From Jiangellaceae bacterium (lineage in GTDB: Bacteria; Actinomycetota; Actinomycetes; Jiangellales; Jiangellaceae): DNA of 7,315 nucleotides. A program made the translations under genes and the position numbers. The stretch lies in contig JASLBX010000430.1 of assembly GCA_030146385.1 (NCBI GenBank), positions 1 to 7,315 on the forward strand. Reading direction: 5' to 3'. Of this stretch, positions 1 through 5,438 are shown one piece after another. Position 1 is the stretch's first letter. Each line of letters starts with the position of its first letter. The notes beneath the pieces were generated by a model. That model was not told the DNA's origin and did not search any database. It was given only the letters and a program-made list of their open reading frames with translations.

Positions 1-803
1 GTGCCGACCGCGGCGGCGAGATGGGCGGGACCGGTGTTACCGACGACGATGCAGGCCGCGCCGTCGATGACGGCCGCAAGCTGGGCCAGGCTGGTCCGAC
101 CCGCCAGGTCCACCGCGGCGTCCGGCGCGGCACGGGCCACCAGGTCCGCATCGTCTCCGCTGCCTGTGACCACCACGGCCCAGCCGCTGGCGAGCAACTG
201 CCGGGCGATGGCGCGGGCGTGGCCCGGCAGCAGTCCGCGCGCCGGCACCGACGCGCCCGGGTGGAGTACAACGTACGGCTGCTCCGGGACGAGCCCGTCG
301 ACGTCCGGCAACGGGTGCCGGATGCGCAGCCCGCCGGTGTCGCCCGGGGGCAGTTCACCTCCGGCCGCGCGGACAAGGTCGAGTGCCGCCTCGACCTCGT
401 GGCCGCCGTCCCGCCGGTGCCGGTGGTCCAGCAGGGAGCCGGGGTAGTCCTCCGAGATCGCGCCGATCCAGTCGATGCCCGCCAGGCGTGCCAGCAGCGC
501 CATCGGGAGCGGGCTCTGGTGGAACGACGTGAAGATGACCGCCCGGTCGAAGCTGCGGCGGCTGAGGCGGCGGACGATCGACGCGACGGCCTCGGAGTCC
601 ACCGGCGGCGGCTGGTAGCCCGACCACGGCGGATCGAAGACGATCAGGTCGTCGACTTCTGGCAGCAGCTCGCCGGCGGCCAGGCCGGCGGGCGAGACGA
701 GAAGCTCGACCCGGTCGTAGCGGTGCGCGAGTGCCCGGATCGCCGGGCCGGTGAGCAGCACGTCGCCCGCGCTGTCGAGTCGAACGGCCAGCACGCGCGT
801 CAT
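1..803 (-). CDS. Glycosyltransferase family 9 (heptosyltransferase-like), C-terminus cut by window edge
   Basis: The first 267 codons are present and the gene runs off the left edge. The N-terminus reads MTRVLAVRLDSAGDVLLTGP, the typical family 9 opening with its G-D-V-L-L-T loop; Asp14 lies where heptosyltransferases have their catalytic Asp. Residues 181-189 (HPGASVPAR) match the nucleotide-sugar-binding HPGAS motif. Residues 254-264 (VGNTGPAHLAA) match the C-terminal D-T-G-P-x-H-L-A motif, with Asn in place of the usual Asp. Known members transfer heptose from ADP-heptose (LPS heptosyltransferases); in a Gram-positive actinomycete the acceptor is more likely a surface glycan or natural product (inference). 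The start is well supported: ribosome-binding site AGGAG at 809-813 lies 5 nt upstream, and ATG overlaps the upstream gene's TGA as ATGA (800-803), which indicates translational coupling. The donor sugar cannot be told from sequence. Confidence 0.9.
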   Translation of the reverse strand, partial: MTRVLAVRLDSAGDVLLTGPAIRALAHRYDRVELLVSPAGLAAGELLPEVDDLIVFDPPWSGYQPPPVDSEAVASIVRRLSRRSFDRAVIFTSFHQSPLPMALLARLAGIDWIGAISEDYPGSLLDHRHRRDGGHEVEAALDLVRAAGGELPPGDTGGLRIRHPLPDVDGLVPEQPYVVLHPGASVPARGLLPGHARAIARQLLASGWAVVVTGSGDDADLVARAAPDAAVDLAGRTSLAQLAAVIDGAACIVVGNTGPAHLAAAVG

Positions 804-1780
804 GTCCACTCCTGAACATGCGGCTCGACCTTCCGGTGCCGCCACACGCCGAGCACCCGGTGGGCGGTGGCAACCGGTGGGATGGCCAGGCTGGTGAGCA
901 GCATCCGCCGGATCTCTCCCGGCGTCGCCGGGCCGGATCTGATCCGCGACCAGGCGAATTGCGCGGTCAGCGCGAGCCATCCGGCGGCGGCCGCTGCGGA
1001 CAAGCGGCGCGTCCCCGCGGCGCGGGCGGCCACAGCGGTCAGCCCGCACGCAGTGGTCGCCACATGCCAGCCCAGACGACCGCGGGGCGCGTCGGCCGAG
1101 TGGCGCCAGCTGGGGCCGTGACGGCGGCGCATCAACGCGTCGTCGGCGTTGCCCGCCTGTGCCCGCACGCTCGCCCATTCCCCGTCGGGGCGGGCCGGAT
1201 GGATGGTCTCGCGCTGTCCCCGGATCAGGCGCCAGCCGAACCTCTGCAGCCGGATCGCCAGGTCGGCATCCTCGCGGTAGGCGCGCCGGAACCGCTCGTC
1301 GAACCCGCCCACACGTTCGAGTGCCTCCCGCCGGACGGCCAGGTCCGCGGTGATCCACGCGGCCGACGCCAGTCCGGCGGTGTTGCGCTCGGCATCGGTG
1401 GGCCGGCGGTGCTGCGGCAGCGGGACGCGGATCCGGGCCTGAACCGCGGCGACATCGGCGGCCTGCCCGTCCAGATCGGCGTCGAGTCGCTTGGCCCAGT
1501 CCGGCGGCAGCTCGACGTCGTCGTCCAGGAACACGACCCATTCGGCCCGGACCTGCCGCCAGCCGGCGTTGCGCGCGGCCGCGGGGCCGTTCCCGACTGA
1601 TCGGAGCACCGCCGGCTTGAGATGGCCGACGCGGACCTCCAAGGCGGGCGGCGCCCCCGCCCGGTCGTCCACCACGACCACCTGCTCCGGGCCGTTCGCC
1701 GGGTCCTGCGCGGCGAGAGAGGCGAGCAGCCGGTAGAGCGTCGGCCGGCCGACAGTGGGAACGACGATCGCGTAGCTCAT
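800..1780 (-). CDS. Glycosyltransferase family 2 (GT-A fold)
   Basis: This 326-residue protein probably transfers a sugar from a nucleotide-sugar donor to a glycan acceptor on the cytoplasmic side. It opens with MSYAIVVPTVGRP, the family 2 first strand. VVVVDD (34-39) binds the nucleotide. GPAAARNAGW (65-74) is the conserved helix, and FLDDDVE (84-90) holds the metal-binding DxD. GGFDERF (158-164) followed by RED (169-171) matches the acceptor loop and the catalytic ED of the family. Residues 238-276 are alanine-rich and moderately hydrophobic and may sit on the membrane; there is no clear multi-pass segment. Its ATG overlaps the carbamoyltransferase stop (ATGA, 1777-1780), and its own TGA overlaps the GT9 start, so the three genes should be co-translated. 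Substrate is unknown. Confidence 0.93.
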   Translation of the reverse strand: MSYAIVVPTVGRPTLYRLLASLAAQDPANGPEQVVVVDDRAGAPPALEVRVGHLKPAVLRSVGNGPAAARNAGWRQVRAEWVVFLDDDVELPPDWAKRLDADLDGQAADVAAVQARIRVPLPQHRRPTDAERNTAGLASAAWITADLAVRREALERVGGFDERFRRAYREDADLAIRLQRFGWRLIRGQRETIHPARPDGEWASVRAQAGNADDALMRRRHGPSWRHSADAPRGRLGWHVATTACGLTAVAARAAGTRRLSAAAAAGWLALTAQFAWSRIRSGPATPGEIRRMLLTSLAIPPVATAHRVLGVWRHRKVEPHVQEWT

Positions 1781-3429
1781 TCGCTCACGTCCTGCGCGAA
1801 CAGGCGCTGACGGCGGACCAGATGCGGGCCGAGCACCAGCGCGTCGACCGGCGTCGAGCCGAACAGCTCCAGCGCGTCGCGTGGATCGTCCACGATGGGC
1901 CGCCCGGCGGTGTTGAGGCTCGTGTTGAGCAGCACCGGCAGGCCGGTGCGGGCCTCGAACGCGTGCAGCAGGGCGGCCACGCGGGGCAGCGCCTGGTCGT
2001 CGACAGTCTGGATTCGCGCCGTACCATCGACGTGGACGACGGCGGGGATGCGATCGTGCCAGCCCGGGTGGACGTCGTGGACGAACAGCATGTACGGGCT
2101 CGGCACCGGACCGCCTGAGAAGATATCGGCCGCCCGGTCGGTGAGAACCATCGGCGCGAGTGGCCGGAACTGCTCGCGGCCCTTGACGGCGTTGAGCCGC
2201 TCCTGGTTGTGCCGGTCCGCCGGGTTGGCCAGCAGAGATCGCTGCCCGAGCGCCCGCGGGCCGTACTCGCTCCTGCCGTCGAACCAGGCCACGACGCCGT
2301 TCCCCGCAAGGATCTCGGAGACCTGCTCGACCAGGTCGTCGGGCGTGGTGAACGGCACTGCCGCCCGGCGCAGCCAGGCGGCCAGCTCGTCGTCCGTCCA
2401 GGACCGGCCGAGCGCGGCCGAGGGCATCGGGGTAGGCGGCAGGCCGGCGTCCGCAGCGATCTGTAACGCAGCGCCCAGGGCGGTGCCCGCGTCGCCTGCC
2501 GCCGGCTGCACCCAGACCTCTTCAAACGGCGTCTCGCGCCAGATCCGCGAGTTGGCGACGCAGTTGAGCGCGGTCCCGCCGGCCATGGTGAGCACGCGAT
2601 CGCCTGTCTGGTCATGCAGCCAGCGGGCGAGATCGACCAGTACCTCTTCCAGCCGTTCCTGGACGGACGCCGCCAGGTCGGCATGGTCGCCGGTCCACTT
2701 ATCGCCGGCCCGTGGCGACACCCACTTCCGCCAGTCCGGGATCTCGGCGACGAATCCGCCGTCACCCGTGGCGTAGATCATCTCGCGCAGCTCGTCGAGA
2801 TGGCGCGGGCGGCCGTACGAGGCCAGCGCCATCACCTTGTACTCGTCACTCGACCGCAGGAACCCGAGGTGCTCGGTGAGCGACTCGTACAGCAGCCCGA
2901 GCGAGTGCGGCAGCTCCTGGCTCGCGAGGAGCTCGAGCCGCCGGCCCGTGTAGCGTCCGGCCAGGTGGGACGCCCGCTCGCCGCGCCCGTCGAGAACCAG
3001 CACGCTGCTGTCCTTGTGCGGGCTGGCCAGCGCCGCCGAGGCGGCGTGCGCGACGTGATGCGGCACGAAGTGGACGGCCGCCGGATCAAGCCCGGGCAGT
3101 GCGGCCCCGAGGAAGTACGGCGCCCGCTCCGCGTACATGACGCGCAGGTAGTCCCACGCGTCGGAGAGCCCGAGCTCGTCGGCCGGCTTGCTGAGCGCCG
3201 GATCGAAGGAGTAGCCGACCGCGTCGACGTCGGCCGGGGTCAGCCCGCCCGCCTCCAGACACCACCGCATCGCCAGTTCGGGCAGCTCCCAGGCTGCGAA
3301 CGGGACGGGGCGCTTGCCATGCTTGCGCCGGCTGAACCGCTCCTCCTCGGCAGCCGCGACGATGTGTCCGTCGATGACGAGAGCTGCAGCCGGATCGTGG
3401 AAGATCGCATTGACTCCCAGGACGCGCAT
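1777..3429 (-). CDS. O-carbamoyltransferase, NodU/CmcH (TobZ-like) family
   Basis: A complete 550-residue protein, a normal length for the family. Known members use carbamoyl phosphate and ATP to form carbamoyl-adenylate in an N-terminal YrdC/Kae1-like domain, then move the carbamoyl group to a hydroxyl of a sugar or antibiotic. Seen here: GVNAIFHDPAAALVIDG (5-21), EEERFSRRKHG (28-38), the metal-binding HHVAHAASA (124-132), LDGRGE (146-151), MAGGTALNC (282-290), EYGPRALGQRSLLANP (388-403), FRPLAPMV (421-428) and LNTSLN (501-506; the family usually has LNTSFN). All key motifs are present, so it is probably active. The start fits the family's N-terminus exactly, but the nearest purine-rich stretch (AGGGG) lies about 12 nt upstream, rather far. 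It is first in an operon with two glycosyltransferases, so its substrate is probably a sugar they place (inference). Confidence 0.95.
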   Translation of the reverse strand: MRVLGVNAIFHDPAAALVIDGHIVAAAEEERFSRRKHGKRPVPFAAWELPELAMRWCLEAGGLTPADVDAVGYSFDPALSKPADELGLSDAWDYLRVMYAERAPYFLGAALPGLDPAAVHFVPHHVAHAASAALASPHKDSSVLVLDGRGERASHLAGRYTGRRLELLASQELPHSLGLLYESLTEHLGFLRSSDEYKVMALASYGRPRHLDELREMIYATGDGGFVAEIPDWRKWVSPRAGDKWTGDHADLAASVQERLEEVLVDLARWLHDQTGDRVLTMAGGTALNCVANSRIWRETPFEEVWVQPAAGDAGTALGAALQIAADAGLPPTPMPSAALGRSWTDDELAAWLRRAAVPFTTPDDLVEQVSEILAGNGVVAWFDGRSEYGPRALGQRSLLANPADRHNQERLNAVKGREQFRPLAPMVLTDRAADIFSGGPVPSPYMLFVHDVHPGWHDRIPAVVHVDGTARIQTVDDQALPRVAALLHAFEARTGLPVLLNTSLNTAGRPIVDDPRDALELFGSTPVDALVLGPHLVRRQRLFAQDVSE

Positions 3430-3439
3430 GAATGCCGAA

Positions 3440-3464
3440 GTACCCCTGCGTCGGCTCTATACAC
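3440..3464 (-). promoter_or_regulatory. Candidate SigB/SigF-like promoter before the carbamoyltransferase operon
   Basis: On the minus strand GTGT (3461-3464) is separated by 15 nt from GGGTAC (3440-3445). This fits the GNNT-N14-16-GGGTAC/T form known for actinomycete SigB-type promoters. The -10 box ends only 10 nt before the ATG, so a transcript from it would have almost no leader. That, and the fact that the GGGG may instead be a distant ribosome-binding site, makes this call weak. A TATAGA hexamer at 3456-3461 is a rival -10 box for the main sigma factor, but it lacks a convincing -35. Confidence 0.25.
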
Positions 3465-3507
3465 GCTCTACAACAAGCGCTTCTATCGCTCGCGCCCGAA
3501 GTAACGC

Positions 3508-3623
3508 TGCTATGCGGACATCACAAGCCCACCTGATCGCCGAGGTGGGTCCTGTGGGTCAGCGATGCTATGCGGACATCACAAGCCCACCTGATCGCCG
3601 AGGTGGGTCCTGTGTGTCAGCGA
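3508..3623. repeat. Two tandem copies of a 58-bp sequence
   Basis: Copy 1 is 3508-3565 and copy 2 is 3566-3623. They are identical except at one position near the 3' end (GTGGGT in copy 1, GTGTGT in copy 2). Each begins TGCTATGCGGACATCACA and contains the short inverted repeat CCCACCT/AGGTGGG with an 8-nt loop. The repeat fills most of the 239-bp gap between the SRPBCC gene and the carbamoyltransferase operon. Near-identity points to a recent duplication. No reading frame in it looks coding. The rest of the gap (3430-3507 and 3635-3668) holds only the candidate promoter. Confidence 0.9.
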
Positions 3624-3634
3624 TCAGGTGGGCT
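3584..3634. repeat. Inverted repeat, 15-bp arms, 21-nt spacer; possible terminator
   Basis: AGCCCACCTGATCGC (3584-3598) is the exact reverse complement of GCGATCAGGTGGGCT (3620-3634). The left arm also occurs in the first 58-bp copy (3526-3540), so the right arm could pair with either copy. The stem lies 35 bp past the SRPBCC stop codon on that gene's coding strand and could end its transcript, but no run of T follows. Its arms match 11 of 14 positions with the inverted repeat at 4205-4253, and both spacers are 21 nt. That suggests one family of dispersed palindromic elements. Confidence 0.8.
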
Positions 3635-3668
3635 GGTTTGAAGTTTGCCTGGCGCGTCCTTTCGGTGT

Positions 3669-4124
3669 TTAGCCCTCGGGGACCTCGCCGCGCCAGGCGC
3701 CGGTCTCGGTGCCGCGCGACTCGATGAACTCCTTGAAGTTCTTCATGTCGCGTTCGGCCGCCTGCGAGACGACGCCGGCCTTCTCGCCCATCTTCTCGGT
3801 GAAGGTCTCGGGCGCCATCTCGAGCTGGAACATCACCCGGGTGGTGGCGTCGTCGAGCTTGTGGAACGTGACGACGCCGGCGTGGCCGACCCCGCTCGTC
3901 GTCCGCCAGGCGACTCGCTCGTCGGGGCGCTGTTCGGTGATCTCAGCGTCGAACTCTCGCTCGACGCCAGCGATCTTGACCCGCCAGTGCAGGTGCGTGT
4001 CGTCCAGCTGGTTGACCGACTCCACGTCGCTCATGAACCGGGGAAATTCCTCGAACTGCGTCCATTGGTTGTACACAGTCCGGACCGGGACGTTCACATC
4101 GACGGACTTCTCGGTCGTAGCCAT
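3669..4124 (-). CDS. SRPBCC-fold protein (polyketide cyclase/dehydrase-like)
   Basis: This is a small soluble protein of 151 residues. The N-terminus, MATTEKSVDVNVPVRTVYNQW then FEEFPRFM (24-31), is the hallmark of the SRPBCC cyclase/dehydrase group in which a hydrophobic cavity forms between a long C-terminal helix and a beta sheet. DTHLHWRVKIAGVEREFDAEITE (42-64) and VAWRTTSG (71-78) follow the family pattern; the final helix is about 118-137. Members bind lipids or other hydrophobic ligands, and many have no known reaction, so no enzyme activity is claimed. An upstream in-frame ATG at 4211 was rejected: it would put promoter and repeat sequence in the gene, whereas 4124 has a strong ribosome-binding site. 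It appears to be transcribed alone, from a stress-type promoter. Confidence 0.9.
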   Translation of the reverse strand: MATTEKSVDVNVPVRTVYNQWTQFEEFPRFMSDVESVNQLDDTHLHWRVKIAGVEREFDAEITEQRPDERVAWRTTSGVGHAGVVTFHKLDDATTRVMFQLEMAPETFTEKMGEKAGVVSQAAERDMKNFKEFIESRGTETGAWRGEVPEG

Positions 4125-4131
4125 TGCAAGG

Positions 4132-4138
4132 CTCCTTT
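4132..4138 (-). promoter_or_regulatory. Ribosome-binding site fixing the SRPBCC start
   Basis: AAAGGAG lies 7 nt before the ATG at 4124 on the minus strand. It is the best Shine-Dalgarno match on the minus strand of the window and decides between the start at 4124 and the in-frame ATG at 4211, which has none as good. Confidence 0.85.
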
Positions 4139-4164
4139 CGGGCACAACGCGTGTCAGGATCGCG

Positions 4165-4189
4165 ATACCCGCGCCGCCCCGTCGAAAAC
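4165..4189 (-). promoter_or_regulatory. SigB/SigF-type stress promoter for the SRPBCC gene
   Basis: On the minus strand GTTT (4186-4189) is followed after 15 nt by GGGTAT (4165-4170). This is an exact match to the GTTT-N15-17-GGGTAT form known for mycobacterial SigF and close to the SigB consensus of Streptomyces. The -10 box ends 40 nt before the ATG, leaving a leader of about 30 nt that holds the AAAGGAG site. Placement, spacing and sequence all agree, so this is the best-supported promoter in the window. Which sigma factor of this group reads it cannot be told. Confidence 0.7.
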
Positions 4190-4204
4190 CTCTCCCCGTT
4201 CCCA

Positions 4205-4253
4205 TGATCATGTGGGTTCGTCGGGGTATGACCTTGTCAAACCCACATGATCA
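4205..4253. repeat. Inverted repeat, 14-bp arms, 21-nt spacer; possible tetR terminator
   Basis: TGATCATGTGGGTT (4205-4218) and AACCCACATGATCA (4240-4253) are exact reverse complements. The element begins 8 bp past the tetR stop codon and ends upstream of the SRPBCC promoter, a good place to insulate the two genes. No T run follows on the minus strand, so it is at best a terminator of the type without a U tract. The arms share the GATCA-x-GTGGG-x-T core with the inverted repeat at 3584-3634. Confidence 0.8.
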
Positions 4254-4261
4254 GCGGAGGT

Positions 4262-4831
4262 TCAGGGGCGGTGGCGATCGATGAGGCACTGAGCCATCGA
4301 CTTGGCCAGTTGGGCTGCGTCCAGGTCACCTTCGGTGGCGGCGATGATCGAGCCCTTCATGAGGATGTGCCACGACCGCGCAAAGTTGTCGATGTCGCGC
4401 AACCCGGCCTCGGTGGCCAGCGCGGACACCACGTCGCGAATGTGCTCGAGGTATTCGATGCTGGCCCGGCCGAGCGGGTGGTCGGGACCCATCTCCAGCA
4501 GGACGTTAATGAAGGCGCAGGCATCGAAGCCCGGGCTGGCGAACCAGTCGTGGAACACGTCGAAGATGGCGAGCAGCCGGCCCTCGGATGTCGTCCCGCG
4601 TGCCCGCGCTTCGCCTTCGACGAAGTCCTTCGTCCACCGTTGCGCACGCCGCTGCAGGAAGGCGAGTACCAGGTCGTCCTTGGAGCCAAAGTGCTTGTAG
4701 AGCGTCGCCTTCGCGACCCCGGACTCCCGGATCACCTCGTCGACGCCGACGTCTCGAACTCCGCGCGTAGAAAAGAGGTCGTAGGCTGTGTTGAGGATGC
4801 GCTCGCGAGGCGCAAGGCCGTGTCCGGCCAT
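4262..4831 (-). CDS. TetR/AcrR family transcriptional regulator
   Basis: This 189-residue protein has the usual TetR length. RERILNTAYDLFSTRGVRDVGVDEV (9-33) and IRESGVAKATLYKHFGSKDDLVLAFL (34-59) form the DNA-binding helix-turn-helix; VAKATLYKHF is the recognition helix with the family's conserved Y-x-H-F. The helical C-terminal part (70-189) would bind a small ligand and dimerise; its sequence gives no ligand. The ATG at 4831 is preferred over the in-frame ATG at 4876, because the longer form adds 15 residues unlike the family and would start inside the likely -10 box. The ribosome-binding site is poor (GGGG, 9 nt upstream). It faces away from the STAS gene across a palindrome that both promoters overlap, so it likely represses itself and the STAS gene (inference). 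Confidence 0.92.
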   Translation of the reverse strand: MAGHGLAPRERILNTAYDLFSTRGVRDVGVDEVIRESGVAKATLYKHFGSKDDLVLAFLQRRAQRWTKDFVEGEARARGTTSEGRLLAIFDVFHDWFASPGFDACAFINVLLEMGPDHPLGRASIEYLEHIRDVVSALATEAGLRDIDNFARSWHILMKGSIIAATEGDLDAAQLAKSMAQCLIDRHRP

Positions 4832-4871
4832 GATCACGTACCCCGAATCGGTGGTTCCTGCCAAGCCATTT

Positions 4872-4899
4872 AGCATACCTGGACAGACCGTTCTGTCCG
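4872..4899 (-). promoter_or_regulatory. Candidate tetR promoter
   Basis: On the minus strand CGGACA (4894-4899) is followed after 16 nt by TATGCT (4872-4877), which fits the actinomycete TAnnnT -10 form. Transcription would begin near 4865, about 34 nt before the ATG at 4831. The -35 box and spacer lie within the palindrome at 4881-4898, as expected for self-repression. Confidence 0.45.
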
Positions 4900-4908
4900 T
4901 GTTACAAA
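4880..4908 (+). promoter_or_regulatory. Candidate promoter of the STAS gene
   Basis: TGGACA (4880-4885) and TACAAA (4903-4908) are 17 nt apart, the best spacing for the main sigma factor. Transcription would begin near 4915, about 20 nt before the ATG. The 18-bp palindrome covers the -35 box and most of the spacer, so a bound repressor would block RNA polymerase. Confidence 0.5.
4881..4898. promoter_or_regulatory. TetR-type operator, 18-bp palindrome
   Basis: GGACAGA-CCGT-TCTGTCC is a perfect inverted repeat with 7-bp arms and a 4-bp centre. Its size and symmetry fit a TetR dimer site, and it sits between the divergent tetR and STAS genes, overlapping the candidate promoters of both. No second copy was found in the other intergenic stretches of the window. 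Binding by the neighbouring TetR is inferred from position. Confidence 0.75.
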
Positions 4909-4935
4909 TGCGGTGCGAGCCACCTGGAGTGATAT

Positions 4936-5331
4936 ATGTCCGAGCTGCACGATATCCACGCGCCGGAGGCCGAACCGGCGAAGCTGCAGATCCGCGTGCA
5001 GAGCATGCAGGGTCTCGCGGTGGTCCGGCTTACCGGCGAGATCGATCTGTCGAATGCAGCCCGGCTCCAGGATCAGCTCAGCCTCCTCGTCGAACAGGGG
5101 CATGTGGTCATCGACCTCTCCGAGGTGACGTTCATCGACTCGACCGGACTGTCCGCCTTCATCGTCGGCCACCACCGCGCCACGGCCGCCCACACCGGCC
5201 TGCACCTTGCCGGCGCCACCGGAACGGTCCAGCGACTGCTCGCACTGACCCAGCTCGATCGGCACCTCGACCATCACGACGCACTCGACGGAGCGCTCCA
5301 GGCGGCCGGAGCCCCCGACCCGGAGGGTTGA
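4936..5331 (+). CDS. STAS-domain anti-anti-sigma factor (SpoIIAA/RsbV-like)
   Basis: This single-domain protein of 131 residues belongs to the anti-sigma-factor antagonists. LAVVRLTGEIDLSNAARLQDQL (27-48) is the first STAS strand and helix. VVIDLSEVTFIDSTGLSAFI (57-76) carries the DSTGL loop, in which Ser69 is the expected site of phosphorylation by an anti-sigma kinase. In known systems the unphosphorylated form binds the kinase and frees a sigma factor. A tail from about 115 is alanine-rich and probably disordered. The ATG at 4936 has GGAG (4926-4929) with a 6-nt gap. No kinase, phosphatase or sigma gene is in the window, so its partner is elsewhere. The divergent tetR and the palindrome suggest transcriptional control on top of phosphorylation. 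Confidence 0.93.
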   Translation: MSELHDIHAPEAEPAKLQIRVQSMQGLAVVRLTGEIDLSNAARLQDQLSLLVEQGHVVIDLSEVTFIDSTGLSAFIVGHHRATAAHTGLHLAGATGTVQRLLALTQLDRHLDHHDALDGALQAAGAPDPEG

Positions 5332-5376
5332 TTCCGGACCATGTAGCGGTACAACGCCGTCTCGGCAGGGGCGGAC

Positions 5377-5400
5377 GTTTAACTCGATCGTCGCGGGTTA
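5377..5400 (+). promoter_or_regulatory. Candidate stress-type promoter before the sugar importer
   Basis: GTTT (5377-5380) is followed after 14 nt by GGGTTA (5395-5400), an imperfect match to the SigB/SigF form (the -10 should be GGGTAT or GGGTAC). The box ends 38 nt before the GTG start. A rival pair for the main sigma factor is TTGATT (5328-5333) and TACAAC (5350-5355), 16 nt apart. Neither is strong, and no operator-like palindrome was found in this 107-bp gap. Confidence 0.3.
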
Positions 5401-5427
5401 CGCACCACTTGAGCCGACAACCTAGCC

Positions 5428-5433
5428 AGGAGG
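5428..5433 (+). promoter_or_regulatory. Ribosome-binding site fixing the GTG start of the binding protein
   Basis: A full AGGAGG lies 5 nt before GTG at 5439. It settles the start: the open frame extends upstream to 4788, across the tetR and STAS genes, but that part is not coding. Confidence 0.9.
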
Positions 5434-5438
5434 CGAGA

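Noticed and set aside
21..815. Plus-strand open frame of 264 residues opposite GT9.
   Set aside because: Its composition is Arg/Ala/Gly-rich without domains, while the minus strand shows clear GT9 motifs. It is a high-GC shadow.
1895..2776. Long plus- and minus-strand open frames (about 290-330 residues) within the carbamoyltransferase.
   Set aside because: They have no recognisable motifs; the carbamoyltransferase frame has all family motifs in order.
3508..3623. The two repeat copies as a CRISPR array.
   Set aside because: The copies abut with no unique spacers between them, and there are only two.
4125..4211. Longer SRPBCC start at 4211.
   Set aside because: It would put the stress-type promoter and part of the inverted repeat into coding sequence; the family N-terminus and AAAGGAG point to 4124.
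4838..4843. GGGTAC just before the tetR start as a SigB-type -10 box.
   Set aside because: No GNNT lies 14-16 nt upstream, and only 6 nt separate it from the ATG. It is more likely the weak ribosome-binding region.
4832..4876. Longer TetR start at 4876.
   Set aside because: The added 15 residues do not resemble the family and the codon overlaps the likely -10 box, though the poor ribosome-binding site at 4831 leaves slight doubt.
5320..5337. Short inverted repeat CCGGA/TCCGG at the STAS stop as a terminator.
   Set aside because: The stem is only 5 bp, overlaps the stop codon and has no T run; it is expected by chance in high-GC DNA.
4788..5438. Long upstream extension of the lpqY frame, giving a 649-residue protein.
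   Set aside because: The extension crosses the tetR and STAS genes in the wrong frame and is rich in Arg/Pro. The signal peptide and AGGAGG site place the start at 5439.
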